Assembly (NCBI GenBank): GCA_003343705.1
Contig: QAKR01000045.1
Coordinates: 1-52,098, forward strand
DNA: 52,098 bases
Reading direction: 5' to 3'
Source of the DNA: Clostridiales bacterium
Lineage (GTDB): Bacteria; Bacillota; Clostridia; Oscillospirales; UBA644
Within the stretch, counting starts at the first letter, position 1. Each line of letters starts with the position of its first letter. Under the pieces are notes generated by a model, which was given only the letters and a program-made list of their open reading frames with translations, was not told the DNA's origin and did no database searches. Made by a program: the position numbers and the translations under genes. This document shows positions 43,694 through 51,814 of this stretch, piece by piece.

Positions 43694-44815
43694 TTACGGA
43701 TTTACAGAATCTCTTAAAGCTTTAATATCTTCAGCTGTCATGTCAAACGCAGATTTAACTTTTATTTCACCTGATTTAACTTGTCCTTCTAAAGCTTTAA
43801 TAGCTGTTCTCATTTCTTCAGTTGCAATCTTTTGATAAATTTCGTTATCGGCAAGACCGACAGCGCCTTCTTGTATACCTAATGATTCAGTTTTGCCATA
43901 AGGTAACGTACCTTCAATATGCTTTTTAATTGAAAGAAGAACAACATTATCGATGTTTTTCATAACGGAAGAAACAATTTTGTTAGCCTGTTCGGGTTTT
44001 GAACCAAGTAATGAAAGTGCTTGGTCAGCGTCAACACCGATAGCATATTTGTTTTCAAGAGCAGCAGCTTCCATCAATCCAAGACCTGCTTGTGCAGCAA
44101 CGTTCATTGAGATAGCCGCACCAAGTTTGTATTGTGCTATAGCAAGTTCTTTTGCTTTTGCAGTATCATTAAAGTCGCCTATATAGGAAACTGATACTTT
44201 TGTATCTTTATTGTTGTGTACTGCACCGTCAATATATCCAACGATAAAGTCGTTTATAACAGGAATTTCCATAGCGCCTACTGCACCTATTATATTTTTA
44301 CCACTGGGATTTAAAGTAGCATCAGAAGCGATCATTGAAGCCAATGCACCTGCTAAAAAGCTTGCTTCGTTTTGTTTAAACGTGATTGCGTATACATTTT
44401 CAAATTTACCCTTTTCGTAATTTACAGAAGAGTCGAAAATGATATATTTCTTTTCGGGATACTGAGGAGCAACTTTTTCAAGTATTTCCTGCATTTGATA
44501 AGTTCCGACAACTATGATGTCGTAGTCCTGTTCGGAAGTATCCAGTAAAACTGTTTCCCATTTTGTGTTGTCAAAACCCATCTCAATAACTTTTGTATCA
44601 GCTCCGAGCTGTTCTTTAACAAGTTTCATACCGTTATTTGCAGAGTCAAAGAAAGATTTGTCACCTAAGTTACCGTTAAGAAGACATGCTACCTTAAGCT
44701 TCTTTTCAGTATTTCCACCACCGCCGTTGTCAGGGTTTTCATTATTTTTGCCGCATCCTGCGAACAATGTTAAGGTTAACAATGACGCCAATAAAATTGT
44801 CAATACCTTTTTCAT
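43694..44815 (-). CDS. BMP-family nucleoside-binding lipoprotein
   Basis: A 373-residue substrate-binding lipoprotein. Residues 1-20 are a signal with lipobox TLFAGC and lipidated Cys21. A Gly/Asn-rich linker follows, then a two-lobe PBP fold (KVACLLNGNLGDKSFFDSAN, AVGAMEIPVINDFIVGYIDG, AIGVDADQAL) of the Bmp/PnrA type, which bind purine or pyrimidine nucleosides. It delivers the ligand to the ATPase and permeases downstream. AAAGGAGG lies ahead of the ATG. Confidence 0.93.
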   Translation of the reverse strand: MKKVLTILLASLLTLTLFAGCGKNNENPDNGGGGNTEKKLKVACLLNGNLGDKSFFDSANNGMKLVKEQLGADTKVIEMGFDNTKWETVLLDTSEQDYDIIVVGTYQMQEILEKVAPQYPEKKYIIFDSSVNYEKGKFENVYAITFKQNEASFLAGALASMIASDATLNPSGKNIIGAVGAMEIPVINDFIVGYIDGAVHNNKDTKVSVSYIGDFNDTAKAKELAIAQYKLGAAISMNVAAQAGLGLMEAAALENKYAIGVDADQALSLLGSKPEQANKIVSSVMKNIDNVVLLSIKKHIEGTLPYGKTESLGIQEGAVGLADNEIYQKIATEEMRTAIKALEGQVKSGEIKVKSAFDMTAEDIKALRDSVNP

Positions 44816-44866
44816 AAAAAAGAGCCTCCTTTAAAAAATTATATTAATTAATTGCGCTTCAATGAT

Positions 44867-45814
44867 TTATTTTTTTACATATGGTTTTTTCATATGTTCG
44901 GTTATCATTTTAACAAACTTGTCCTTGTCTACACTCATTGATATGTAGCAATTAGGTTCATTTCCCGTAATTCCCCACAAATCAGCGACTGTCTCACCAA
45001 GAGTCAACGGATCGTTAACAGATACATCAAGATATGTTTTTTCATATTTTATCAAGGTATCATCAATTAAAACGCCTACACATAGAGCATCGTGTATCGG
45101 ACAAGCCTTAAATCCGAAGTGTTTAACATGAGTTGATGCGAAAAAGTCTAAAAGCTGTGCGACAATATCAGAAACTTTATCGCCTTGTGCTCTTAAGTTT
45201 TCGATATCATTTTCCATGAATACTGCTTTCATAGATACATCAAGGGTTGTAAGATAAATATTACATCCGCTTGAAAAAACGATTTTTGCTGCTTCGGGGT
45301 CTACATATATATTAAACTCTGCTGCTGATGTTATATTTCCCGGATCAATAACTGCACCGCCCATGATAACAATTCGCTCAATTTTTTCTTTAATATCAGG
45401 GGCTTTTATTAATGCCATTGCGATATTTGTCAAAGGGCCTACTGCAACTATATAAATTTTTTCATCAGATTCTCTTAACGTTCTGATAATATAATCAACA
45501 CCATGTTCTTTTTCAATAGGTGTTACAGGAGCAGGAATCTTCGGTCCGCCAAGACCATCTTCACCATGAATAATAGCACCTGTTAATCTGTAGAGATCAC
45601 GCATCATAGGTCTATCGCAACCTGCGTAAACAGGAACATCAAAGACATCTGCGTAATCAAGAATTTTTCTTGCGTTTATCTGTGTGTACTTAAGTTCACT
45701 GTTTCCGGCAACAGTTGTAACGCCCAATATTTTTATATCATCAGCTCTTGATGCAAGCAGCAAGGCGATGGCATCATCATGACCTGGGTCACAGTCAATA
45801 ATTAATTTCTTCAT
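44867..45814 (-). CDS. Inosine-uridine preferring nucleoside hydrolase
   Basis: A 315-residue N-ribohydrolase. IDCDPGHDDAIALLLA at the start (Asp cluster for calcium), VTTVAGNSELKYTQINARK, VPVYAGCDRPM and AVGPLTNIAMAL are diagnostic, and the C-terminal half has AEFNIYVDPEAAKIV. It cleaves nucleosides into base and ribose in the cytoplasm. As first structural gene of the operon, 51 bases before the BMP gene, it gives a clear salvage function to the transporter. GGAGG precedes the ATG. Confidence 0.95.
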   Translation of the reverse strand: MKKLIIDCDPGHDDAIALLLASRADDIKILGVTTVAGNSELKYTQINARKILDYADVFDVPVYAGCDRPMMRDLYRLTGAIIHGEDGLGGPKIPAPVTPIEKEHGVDYIIRTLRESDEKIYIVAVGPLTNIAMALIKAPDIKEKIERIVIMGGAVIDPGNITSAAEFNIYVDPEAAKIVFSSGCNIYLTTLDVSMKAVFMENDIENLRAQGDKVSDIVAQLLDFFASTHVKHFGFKACPIHDALCVGVLIDDTLIKYEKTYLDVSVNDPLTLGETVADLWGITGNEPNCYISMSVDKDKFVKMITEHMKKPYVKK

Positions 45815-45851
45815 ATTCAGCCTCCGTCATTAGTAGAATAATTTATTTTTA

Positions 45852-45865
45852 TTTTATCGATAAAA
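45852..45865. promoter_or_regulatory. Palindrome upstream of the nucleoside hydrolase
   Basis: A perfect 14-bp palindrome, TTTTATCGATAAAA, between the regulator stop (45878) and the hydrolase start (45814). A near copy, TTTTACCGATAAAT, occurs at 46945-46958 in the regulator-Gfo intergenic space. It could be an operator for this operon; no regulator assignment is possible. Confidence 0.35.
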
Positions 45866-45877
45866 CGTTTAACATAT

Positions 45878-46564
45878 TTATTTCTCAAAGTTATAAAAAT
45901 TATACTGTGATTCAATGAGTTTTTCCTGTTGTTCCTTTGAGATTTTTATTTTTCCTTTATATATGGAAATGAAATTATTATTTTTTAAACGATTAATACA
46001 TCTGTTAATTGTTCTAACACTTACACCGCAAATTTCTGCAAGTTCTTGCCTGTTTTTATTTATAATGCCTGTCCCCTCTGCTATTAATAAAGAAGCAAGC
46101 CTAACAATTGATTCATAATGAGTATATGTGCTTGCTTCATTAGAAGCAACAATAAGTTTTTTTGCTAAGAAAACGGCCATCATATAAGCAATATTATTAT
46201 CGCTTTTTACCCATTGAAGAAAATGGTTAACCGGAATTTTAATTATAGAACAGTTGGTATATGATTTTGCACTATACACTAAAGTCCCTTCTTTTGCCAA
46301 ACTTTCCATTTCGCCAATAGTATATCCTTCACCGACAAAAACAACTCTAGTTTGCGTACCGCTTAAATTCTCATTTGATATTATTGCCGTTCCTTGACAT
46401 AAGATACAGACAAATTCTACAGGGTCTCCTATTTTGAAAAAATATTCTCCGGCTTTTTTTTCTTCTAATATACATTTTCCCCAAATTTCGTTTGACATAT
46501 TAGATATAATTTCAGTTACTGCCGGATATTTATCAATAAAATCGATTTTACTCATATTAATCAT
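45878..46564 (-). CDS. Crp/Fnr-family transcriptional regulator
   Basis: A 228-residue regulator with an N-terminal cyclic-nucleotide-binding-type barrel (about 20-130; EYFFKIGDPVEFVCILCQG) and a C-terminal Crp helix-turn-helix (about 165-220; NRQELAEICGVSVRTINRCI). There is no Fe-S cysteine set of Fnr. It probably senses a metabolite and controls the nucleoside operon that follows by 63 bases. Start: ATG with GGGTGTGA upstream; a run-in of 24 residues has no binding site. Confidence 0.88.
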   Translation of the reverse strand: MINMSKIDFIDKYPAVTEIISNMSNEIWGKCILEEKKAGEYFFKIGDPVEFVCILCQGTAIISNENLSGTQTRVVFVGEGYTIGEMESLAKEGTLVYSAKSYTNCSIIKIPVNHFLQWVKSDNNIAYMMAVFLAKKLIVASNEASTYTHYESIVRLASLLIAEGTGIINKNRQELAEICGVSVRTINRCINRLKNNNFISIYKGKIKISKEQQEKLIESQYNFYNFEK

Positions 46565-46604
46565 GTAATCACACCCAAACCACTTAAAATATATGTTACA
46601 ATTA

Positions 46605-46633
46605 ATTATATAATAAAAAACTTTATTTGTAAA
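46605..46633 (-). promoter_or_regulatory. Sigma-A promoter of the Crp/Fnr regulator
   Basis: TTTACA (46628-46633), 17 bases and TATAAT (46605-46610). It could also drive the downstream nucleoside operon, as no separate promoter there is convincing. The remainder of the 533-base gap to the Gfo gene is extremely AT-rich with no open frame. Confidence 0.7.
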
Positions 46634-47033
46634 CACCTATATATTTTTTAGAATATCAACAAGCTATTATATGCAATTTATCTTACGCATTCATTATATT
46701 CGATTTTTTGTCAAATTAAAAGGTCACATGTCCCTTATTGAATAATATATTACAATTTAACAAATCTGTATATATTATTTTGTTCACATATTATAAACAA
46801 ACTGTTAATATCTGGTATATATTAAATTATTAAGAAATAATTTTCATTTTACAACCGTGTAAAAACTCAAAATTTAACATTGTAAATAATATATAAAACA
46901 ACAAACAATTAAAATATTAGTAATTATAAACATACTACTTTATATTTTACCGATAAATCAAATTTATATCTATTTAATAAATAAAATTATTAATTTATTA
47001 AAGCAAAATCAAATTATTTTTCTTTTTAATCTA

Positions 47034-47079
47034 TTGAATGATAAAAAAAAATAATATATAATGTATTATATATTATTTT
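47034..47079 (+). promoter_or_regulatory. Gfo-gene promoter with overlapping 15-bp palindrome
   Basis: TTGAAT (47034-47039) and TATAAT (47057-47062), 17 bases apart, form a sigma-A promoter. The -10 lies inside a perfect inverted repeat, AAAATAATATATAAT (47048-47062) with 47065-47079, two bases between arms. A repressor binding there would block initiation; alternatively the 3' half is a leader hairpin. The sequence is A/T only, so some of the symmetry may be chance. Confidence 0.5.
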
Positions 47080-47097
47080 CATGAAAGGAAACAAACA

Positions 47098-48171
47098 ATG
47101 ACTGAAAAACTCAGAGTAGGCATAATAGGCGTAGGTTGTATGAGCAATTTACATGCAAACTGTTACATGGATATACCTGAAGTAGAGATCACAGGTATTT
47201 GTGACATTGTAAAAGATCGAGCAGAAGAATTTCGAAAAGCACATAATCTTTCGCAAAATACTTTTTTATGCGAAAATTTTAAAGAGCTTATTACCCGGAA
47301 CGATATAGACATAATAAACATTACAACACCAAATTATACACACTCCGATATAGCCATTGCTGCAATGAGATCAGGAAAACATGTTTTTATAGAAAAACCT
47401 GACTGTACAACAGTTAAAGAAGCCGAAGAAATGAAAATGACGGCTGAACAAACAGGTAAAGTTTTGATGGTTATGAGGAATAATCGTTGGTATGAACCTT
47501 CTTTATATGCAAAAAAACTTATAACAGATGGTAAAGCCGGTACTATATATTCCGGACGCTGCGGATGGATTCGAAGAAGAGGCATCCCCGGGAAAGGAGG
47601 CTGGTACACAACAAAAAGTAAATCAGGAGGAGGGCCTCTTATTGATCTCGGCGTACATATGATAGACCTTGCCATATGGCTTCTGGGTAACCCCCTCCCT
47701 ATTTCTGTTTCCGGTTGCACATATGCAAAATTTACAAATTCTGATACAAGTGTAAATAGTGTATATGGAAATCTCGGAGAGCCTAAGTCGGATGGGGTTT
47801 TTGACGTTGAAGATCTTGCAATGGGATTTATTCGTTTTAACAACGGGGCATGCCTTCAAATTGAATTTTCATGGGCTTCAAACATCGAACGAGATTTAAA
47901 ATTTGTTGAACTCAGAGGTACTAAAGCAGGCCTTGCATGGACCGGTAAAACAAATCTTGCAATCTTTACGGAAGATGAATATAAAAATTCAATTGATATC
48001 ACCCCTGATTTTCAATTTGTAAACGGTCACGCCAGAAATATACAGCATTTCATTAATGTAGTTTTAAAGAAAGAAGAACCGGACTTTATTCCGGATCAAG
48101 GGGTTAATATGATAAAGATACTAACAGCTGTATATGAATCGGCTAAAATAGGTAAGGAAGTTATATTATAA
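47098..48171 (+). CDS. Gfo/Idh/MocA-family oxidoreductase
   Basis: A 357-residue NAD(P)-dependent oxidoreductase of the glucose-fructose oxidoreductase/inositol dehydrogenase family. The amino-terminal Rossmann motif is VGIIGVGCMSNLHANCY, the conserved lysine motif is FIEKPDCT near residue 100, and the C-terminal beta domain contains GGGPLIDLGVHMIDLAIWLL. It oxidises or epimerises a sugar, inositol or related compound. GAAAGGA precedes the ATG. It stands alone between divergent regulator DNA and a strong terminator, so the substrate is unknown. Confidence 0.92.
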   Translation: MTEKLRVGIIGVGCMSNLHANCYMDIPEVEITGICDIVKDRAEEFRKAHNLSQNTFLCENFKELITRNDIDIINITTPNYTHSDIAIAAMRSGKHVFIEKPDCTTVKEAEEMKMTAEQTGKVLMVMRNNRWYEPSLYAKKLITDGKAGTIYSGRCGWIRRRGIPGKGGWYTTKSKSGGGPLIDLGVHMIDLAIWLLGNPLPISVSGCTYAKFTNSDTSVNSVYGNLGEPKSDGVFDVEDLAMGFIRFNNGACLQIEFSWASNIERDLKFVELRGTKAGLAWTGKTNLAIFTEDEYKNSIDITPDFQFVNGHARNIQHFINVVLKKEEPDFIPDQGVNMIKILTAVYESAKIGKEVIL

Positions 48172-48224
48172 TAGTATAATAACAATGATTATATTAAATA
48201 ACCCACCTGCAAACATATATTGTT

Positions 48225-48271
48225 AAAAAAGATAATACCCGTCGTTTAAAACGACGGGTATTATCTTTTTT
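48225..48271. terminator. Strong bidirectional terminator after the Gfo-type gene
   Basis: A near-perfect palindrome: AAAAAAGATAATACCCGTCG with its complement ending TTTTTT, stem about 20-23 bp and minimal loop. The A- and T-runs make it active in both directions. Confidence 0.9.
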
Positions 48272-49040
48272 AATTATTACTTGTTTGATTTTATTGCTGC
48301 TTGTGCAGTATTTATATAAAAGTGAAGAACTGTTTCTAAAGGGTGAAGGGAGGATTGGTCTTTTGAATTGTTTGACGATATGGATATTATTACATATTTG
48401 CACTCGGATAATTATTTAACCATAGAAGATTCATTTCATTTTAAATATTGGCTTAAAGAATAATATTACTTTACAGAATAATTATTACTATTTTAAACAT
48501 TTATTTGTATTGATGTAGCACCGATATTTTTCAATAAGACATCTTTAAGATGTCTTATTGTACTTAAAGTAAATTTGATTACAACCTTTTGATGAGTGCA
48601 TTTATGATATTAATGCAAGTTTTTATATTTAACTTATTACTAAAACATTGTTTAATTATAAAAATAAGTATTTTACTCATTCCCAAACAAGCAAATTTGA
48701 AAGTAGCAATCATACTGTTATTAAAAGTAGCGAACTGCAACAGCATTGACTCTTACGAAATTGAAGCGGTACAAAATACTCTTAATGTAGTGTGAGTTAT
48801 TATTTCGGTTATTTTTGCATACAGTGCGCAGTTGTAGGAGAATAAACAAAATTAATAGATGATTTAATAAAATAATGGGAAATGAAATACCTTAAAAAAT
48901 TATTTGTATAATATCTATTAAGGCGGGGTTTCAGTCTTTTATTAACAAAAGACCGAAACCCCCATAAAACAACCAACTCTTTTACAAAAGGGACAAGGAA
49001 AAGGCTTGCCTAAGGTTAAACCCAATGAATAGATTTTTTA
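48272..49040. other. Gene-poor region with hairpins and possible coding remnants
   Basis: No convincing gene is present. A 14-bp hairpin lies at 48532-48560 (CAATAAGACATCTT arm) and a larger 16-bp hairpin with one mismatch at 48925-48962 (GGGGTTTC-GTCTTTT arms). Short open stretches, such as one with GGGAGG at 48347-48352 ahead of a 27-codon frame from the ATG at 48375 and a 68-codon frame from 48589, have no known motifs and poor starts. The region could be decayed mobile or gene sequence; its identity cannot be read. Confidence 0.5.
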
Positions 49041-51332
49041 TCATTTTACTATATAGTTATACATAAACCGTCCCTCTGGCGCAACATCACCGTAAGTATA
49101 AAAATCCATAATATCGCCGTTACATTCCGTGTTATCAGCCCACTTAAAGTTTACCGTATAGGTATCAGCGGTTATTCCTAAAGCAGCAAGCGGAATTACA
49201 ACTTGTAAAACATTATCAGTTACATTGTAATCAACATCGCAAATTGAACTCCAATTCCATCCACCGCTACTTTTTTCAAGTTTTGTTTGAGATTCTGAAA
49301 CAGCTGAACGATTGATAACATACTCAAACCCCTCCCAATTTTCAGAGGAGTTACCAATGTCAATATAGAGATTCATCCATGAATTGTCGGTAAAAGGGGT
49401 TAGCTTGTTTGCGGTTTCAACATAAAAATATAAATTTTCTCTGTCATGGGAAACCTTTGCAAGAACAATATCGTTTCTACCCGTATTATTAGAAAAATAG
49501 CTAGGATATATTGACTGATCTCTGTCAAACACATCATCAGCATATGCATAAAAATTCGGTCCTACATTATCCCATTGGTTAACATCCGCATATATATCTA
49601 TTGTTTTAGCTTCTGTTGCGGGGCGAGCTTTACGCGTACCTTTAAATGTTCTGATATATGACGCAAGCTGATAATAATAATGGTCTTTCAAAACCCCGGT
49701 TGACGGCTCACAATCACGGCTATACAGAGGAGAAAACTGGTCTACAAATTTGCCGCTTTGATTTATTGCGTGCCACTCATTCCACCCTGTCACAAAAATA
49801 AACTCAGGATCCTTTTCAATGGCATATTCCCACTGTTCTGCAAAATTCAAGCCGTAAAGCATATCCCTTTCTTCATTTTTAGAAAAACCGTTTGCAACTG
49901 TATAAGCACGATTTTGAATGCCGTCCATATCTGACATACAGGCAACAGACGAACTGTCATACCTACAATTTTGCGCAACTGAAACTGAAAGTTGTTCAAA
50001 CTTACCGTCAGGGTTAAGCCCGTCCATCTGAGGATATTTTGACAACCAGTTCCACATTCCGTTAGAAGGAATACCTGAATAAGAGCCGTTACACGCGCGG
50101 AAAGTGAAAAAATCAGAAATAGGTTTATTTTCATCCTTTGTTGCATCAAGGAACCCCTGAGCACAGAGGACCAGCGGTTTGCCTTCCCAATAAAACCACA
50201 GGTCGTTATATGCGCCCGGCTCATATATGTCATAATAAAGTTTGGTTAGCGAATCGCCTGCATTGCTACCCCCAAATGGAAGCATAAACGCTATTTTGGG
50301 AACATTTATCCCGCCTGCTTTTGCCCGCTCGAACGCTCTGCATAAGCTAAAATATTCATCTTTCCATAATTCTACATTATTTGTGGAATCGAAAAATAAA
50401 ACATCAACACCGGCATCTGCAAGCAACTGAGCTTGGCGAACAAGAACCCATTCATCAGTGGATTTATAATAATCCCAAATAGGTTTATCCCAATAATGCA
50501 GAATTTTACCCGAAGATGCCCAGGGATAATCCGAAACATTCATACCGTTCTGATTTATATATTCAAGTATCTCGGCATTATTCCCTGGAGTAGTAGAATA
50601 AGCATATTTTTCAGAATGCCATGTCCAGAAAAAGATACCGCCAAATTTATCTTCTTTTACGTCCCCTGTTTTACTATTAAGCGGCAAAGTCCTACCAAGA
50701 CCGTCTGTACAAGCATATGTATCTGCATACACATCCCTTGCCACATATGCATCATTCTCAGAAGGTAAAACTTCATCATATTCCGCATAGTAATAAATAT
50801 CATTATCTGTTGTAAGCTCGGAAAGCAATACATCTTTAGAATACATATAATTCAGGGAAAAATATGGGTGTAAATTTCGGGACTTGAGTGCATTTACATA
50901 TATTGATGAATAATTCCATGCACCTCTTTGGCATCGCAGATTGTAATCCCTATCTGCATTTACACATAGAATATATTCACCTCTTTCAACAGCAGGAAAG
51001 GAAAACATTGTTTCCTGCCCACCTGCAAAAAATATCTCTGAGTCTGCAATCGCCTCTCCCTCACGCGAAAGAGAAAGGCTCCCCTCCCAGCGTTTCAGGA
51101 CTACATTTGCATTTATGTTTGTATCAAAAGAAAGATTAACACCATTAAAAAATGCAGTGGCATTAAACCGTACAAAAATCGTCTGGTCTTTTGTAACAGT
51201 AATCGTGGATGAAGATGTCTGCGTCGCATTATACAACGGAACCGACGTCTCATTTTGTTGCACGACTACACAACAACAAAGAGTGAAAAGCATTAGAATA
51301 ATCATTAACAGACCTAAGAATTTTTTATACAT
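49041..51332 (-). CDS. Secreted glycoside-hydrolase-like protein with C-terminal CBM9-like domain
   Basis: A 763-residue exported protein. Residues 1-25 form a hydrophobic signal; a cluster of cysteines (LCCC) at its end resembles an imperfect lipobox. A beta-rich part (about 30-140) is followed by a TIM-barrel-like enzyme region (about 230-560) with GGIFFWTWHSEKYA, ADAGVDVLFFDSTNN and FVTGWNEWHAIN (residues 513-524). The WNEW motif is shared with GH99/GH71-type glycosidases that cleave mannan or glucan, but the family is not certain. About 575-763 is a CBM9/DOMON-like carbohydrate-binding domain (NLYFYVETANKLTPF). Start: ATG behind AAAGGTG. Confidence 0.75.
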   Translation of the reverse strand: MYKKFLGLLMIILMLFTLCCCVVVQQNETSVPLYNATQTSSSTITVTKDQTIFVRFNATAFFNGVNLSFDTNINANVVLKRWEGSLSLSREGEAIADSEIFFAGGQETMFSFPAVERGEYILCVNADRDYNLRCQRGAWNYSSIYVNALKSRNLHPYFSLNYMYSKDVLLSELTTDNDIYYYAEYDEVLPSENDAYVARDVYADTYACTDGLGRTLPLNSKTGDVKEDKFGGIFFWTWHSEKYAYSTTPGNNAEILEYINQNGMNVSDYPWASSGKILHYWDKPIWDYYKSTDEWVLVRQAQLLADAGVDVLFFDSTNNVELWKDEYFSLCRAFERAKAGGINVPKIAFMLPFGGSNAGDSLTKLYYDIYEPGAYNDLWFYWEGKPLVLCAQGFLDATKDENKPISDFFTFRACNGSYSGIPSNGMWNWLSKYPQMDGLNPDGKFEQLSVSVAQNCRYDSSSVACMSDMDGIQNRAYTVANGFSKNEERDMLYGLNFAEQWEYAIEKDPEFIFVTGWNEWHAINQSGKFVDQFSPLYSRDCEPSTGVLKDHYYYQLASYIRTFKGTRKARPATEAKTIDIYADVNQWDNVGPNFYAYADDVFDRDQSIYPSYFSNNTGRNDIVLAKVSHDRENLYFYVETANKLTPFTDNSWMNLYIDIGNSSENWEGFEYVINRSAVSESQTKLEKSSGGWNWSSICDVDYNVTDNVLQVVIPLAALGITADTYTVNFKWADNTECNGDIMDFYTYGDVAPEGRFMYNYIVK

Positions 51333-51491
51333 TAAAAAACGCACCTTTCTATAAATTACATCATAACTAAAAAAGTTCATTATTCAACTTGGTTTATAAA
51401 AGTGTAAAACTAACCATTACAATATGTGAAACATCTTTAAAACCGTGGTTGCATAGCATACGGGATTCGACTTCCTTAAACTTATTTTAAA

Positions 51492-51520
51492 ATTATAGCA
51501 TATTCACTGAGTTCTGTCAA
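51492..51520 (-). promoter_or_regulatory. Consensus promoter of the glycosidase-like gene
   Basis: TTGACA (51515-51520), 17 bases and TATAAT (51492-51497) with TGC before the -10, followed by a roughly 150-base 5' leader. No stable structure was recognised in the leader. Confidence 0.8.
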
Positions 51521-51776
51521 TCAGATTTCCTGTCTTCTTTGTACAACACCGCAAGATTCGTAGAGTTGTAACAAACACGAAAAACAGATTCTACATTCTA
51601 TAGCAATCTCTTAAATGGTTTCAACTCATAATGCCCCTTCATTCAATATTTATTTTCTCAACATCTCTATTAGATTTTTAAACCTATTTTGTTTCGTCTC
51701 ATCTATTTTTACAGTTCTATATGCGCTGGAACAATATATTTGGGAATTTTTGTATCTTTTTCAAGAGTGATTCTAT

Positions 51777-51809
51777 AATAAATGTTGGGGTAGCACCTCA
51801 ACATTTATT
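51777..51809. terminator. Terminator-like hairpin ahead of the transposase remnant
   Basis: AATAAATGTTGGGGT (51777-51791) pairs with 51795-51809, one mismatch, loop AGC, followed by TTTAAT. No plus-strand gene ends here; it may be a remnant of an insertion sequence end or belong to a lost gene. The 434 bases upstream (51381-51814) otherwise hold only the promoter above. Confidence 0.5.
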
Positions 51810-51814
51810 TTTAA

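Noticed and set aside
45815..45877. Purine or other riboswitch ahead of the nucleoside operon
   Set aside because: The gap is only 63 bases and shows no aptamer-like conserved sequence or stem set.
48589..48795. Plus-strand 68-codon hydrophobic frame
   Set aside because: TTG start without a Shine-Dalgarno site, no recognisable motif, and composition typical of AT-rich noncoding DNA.
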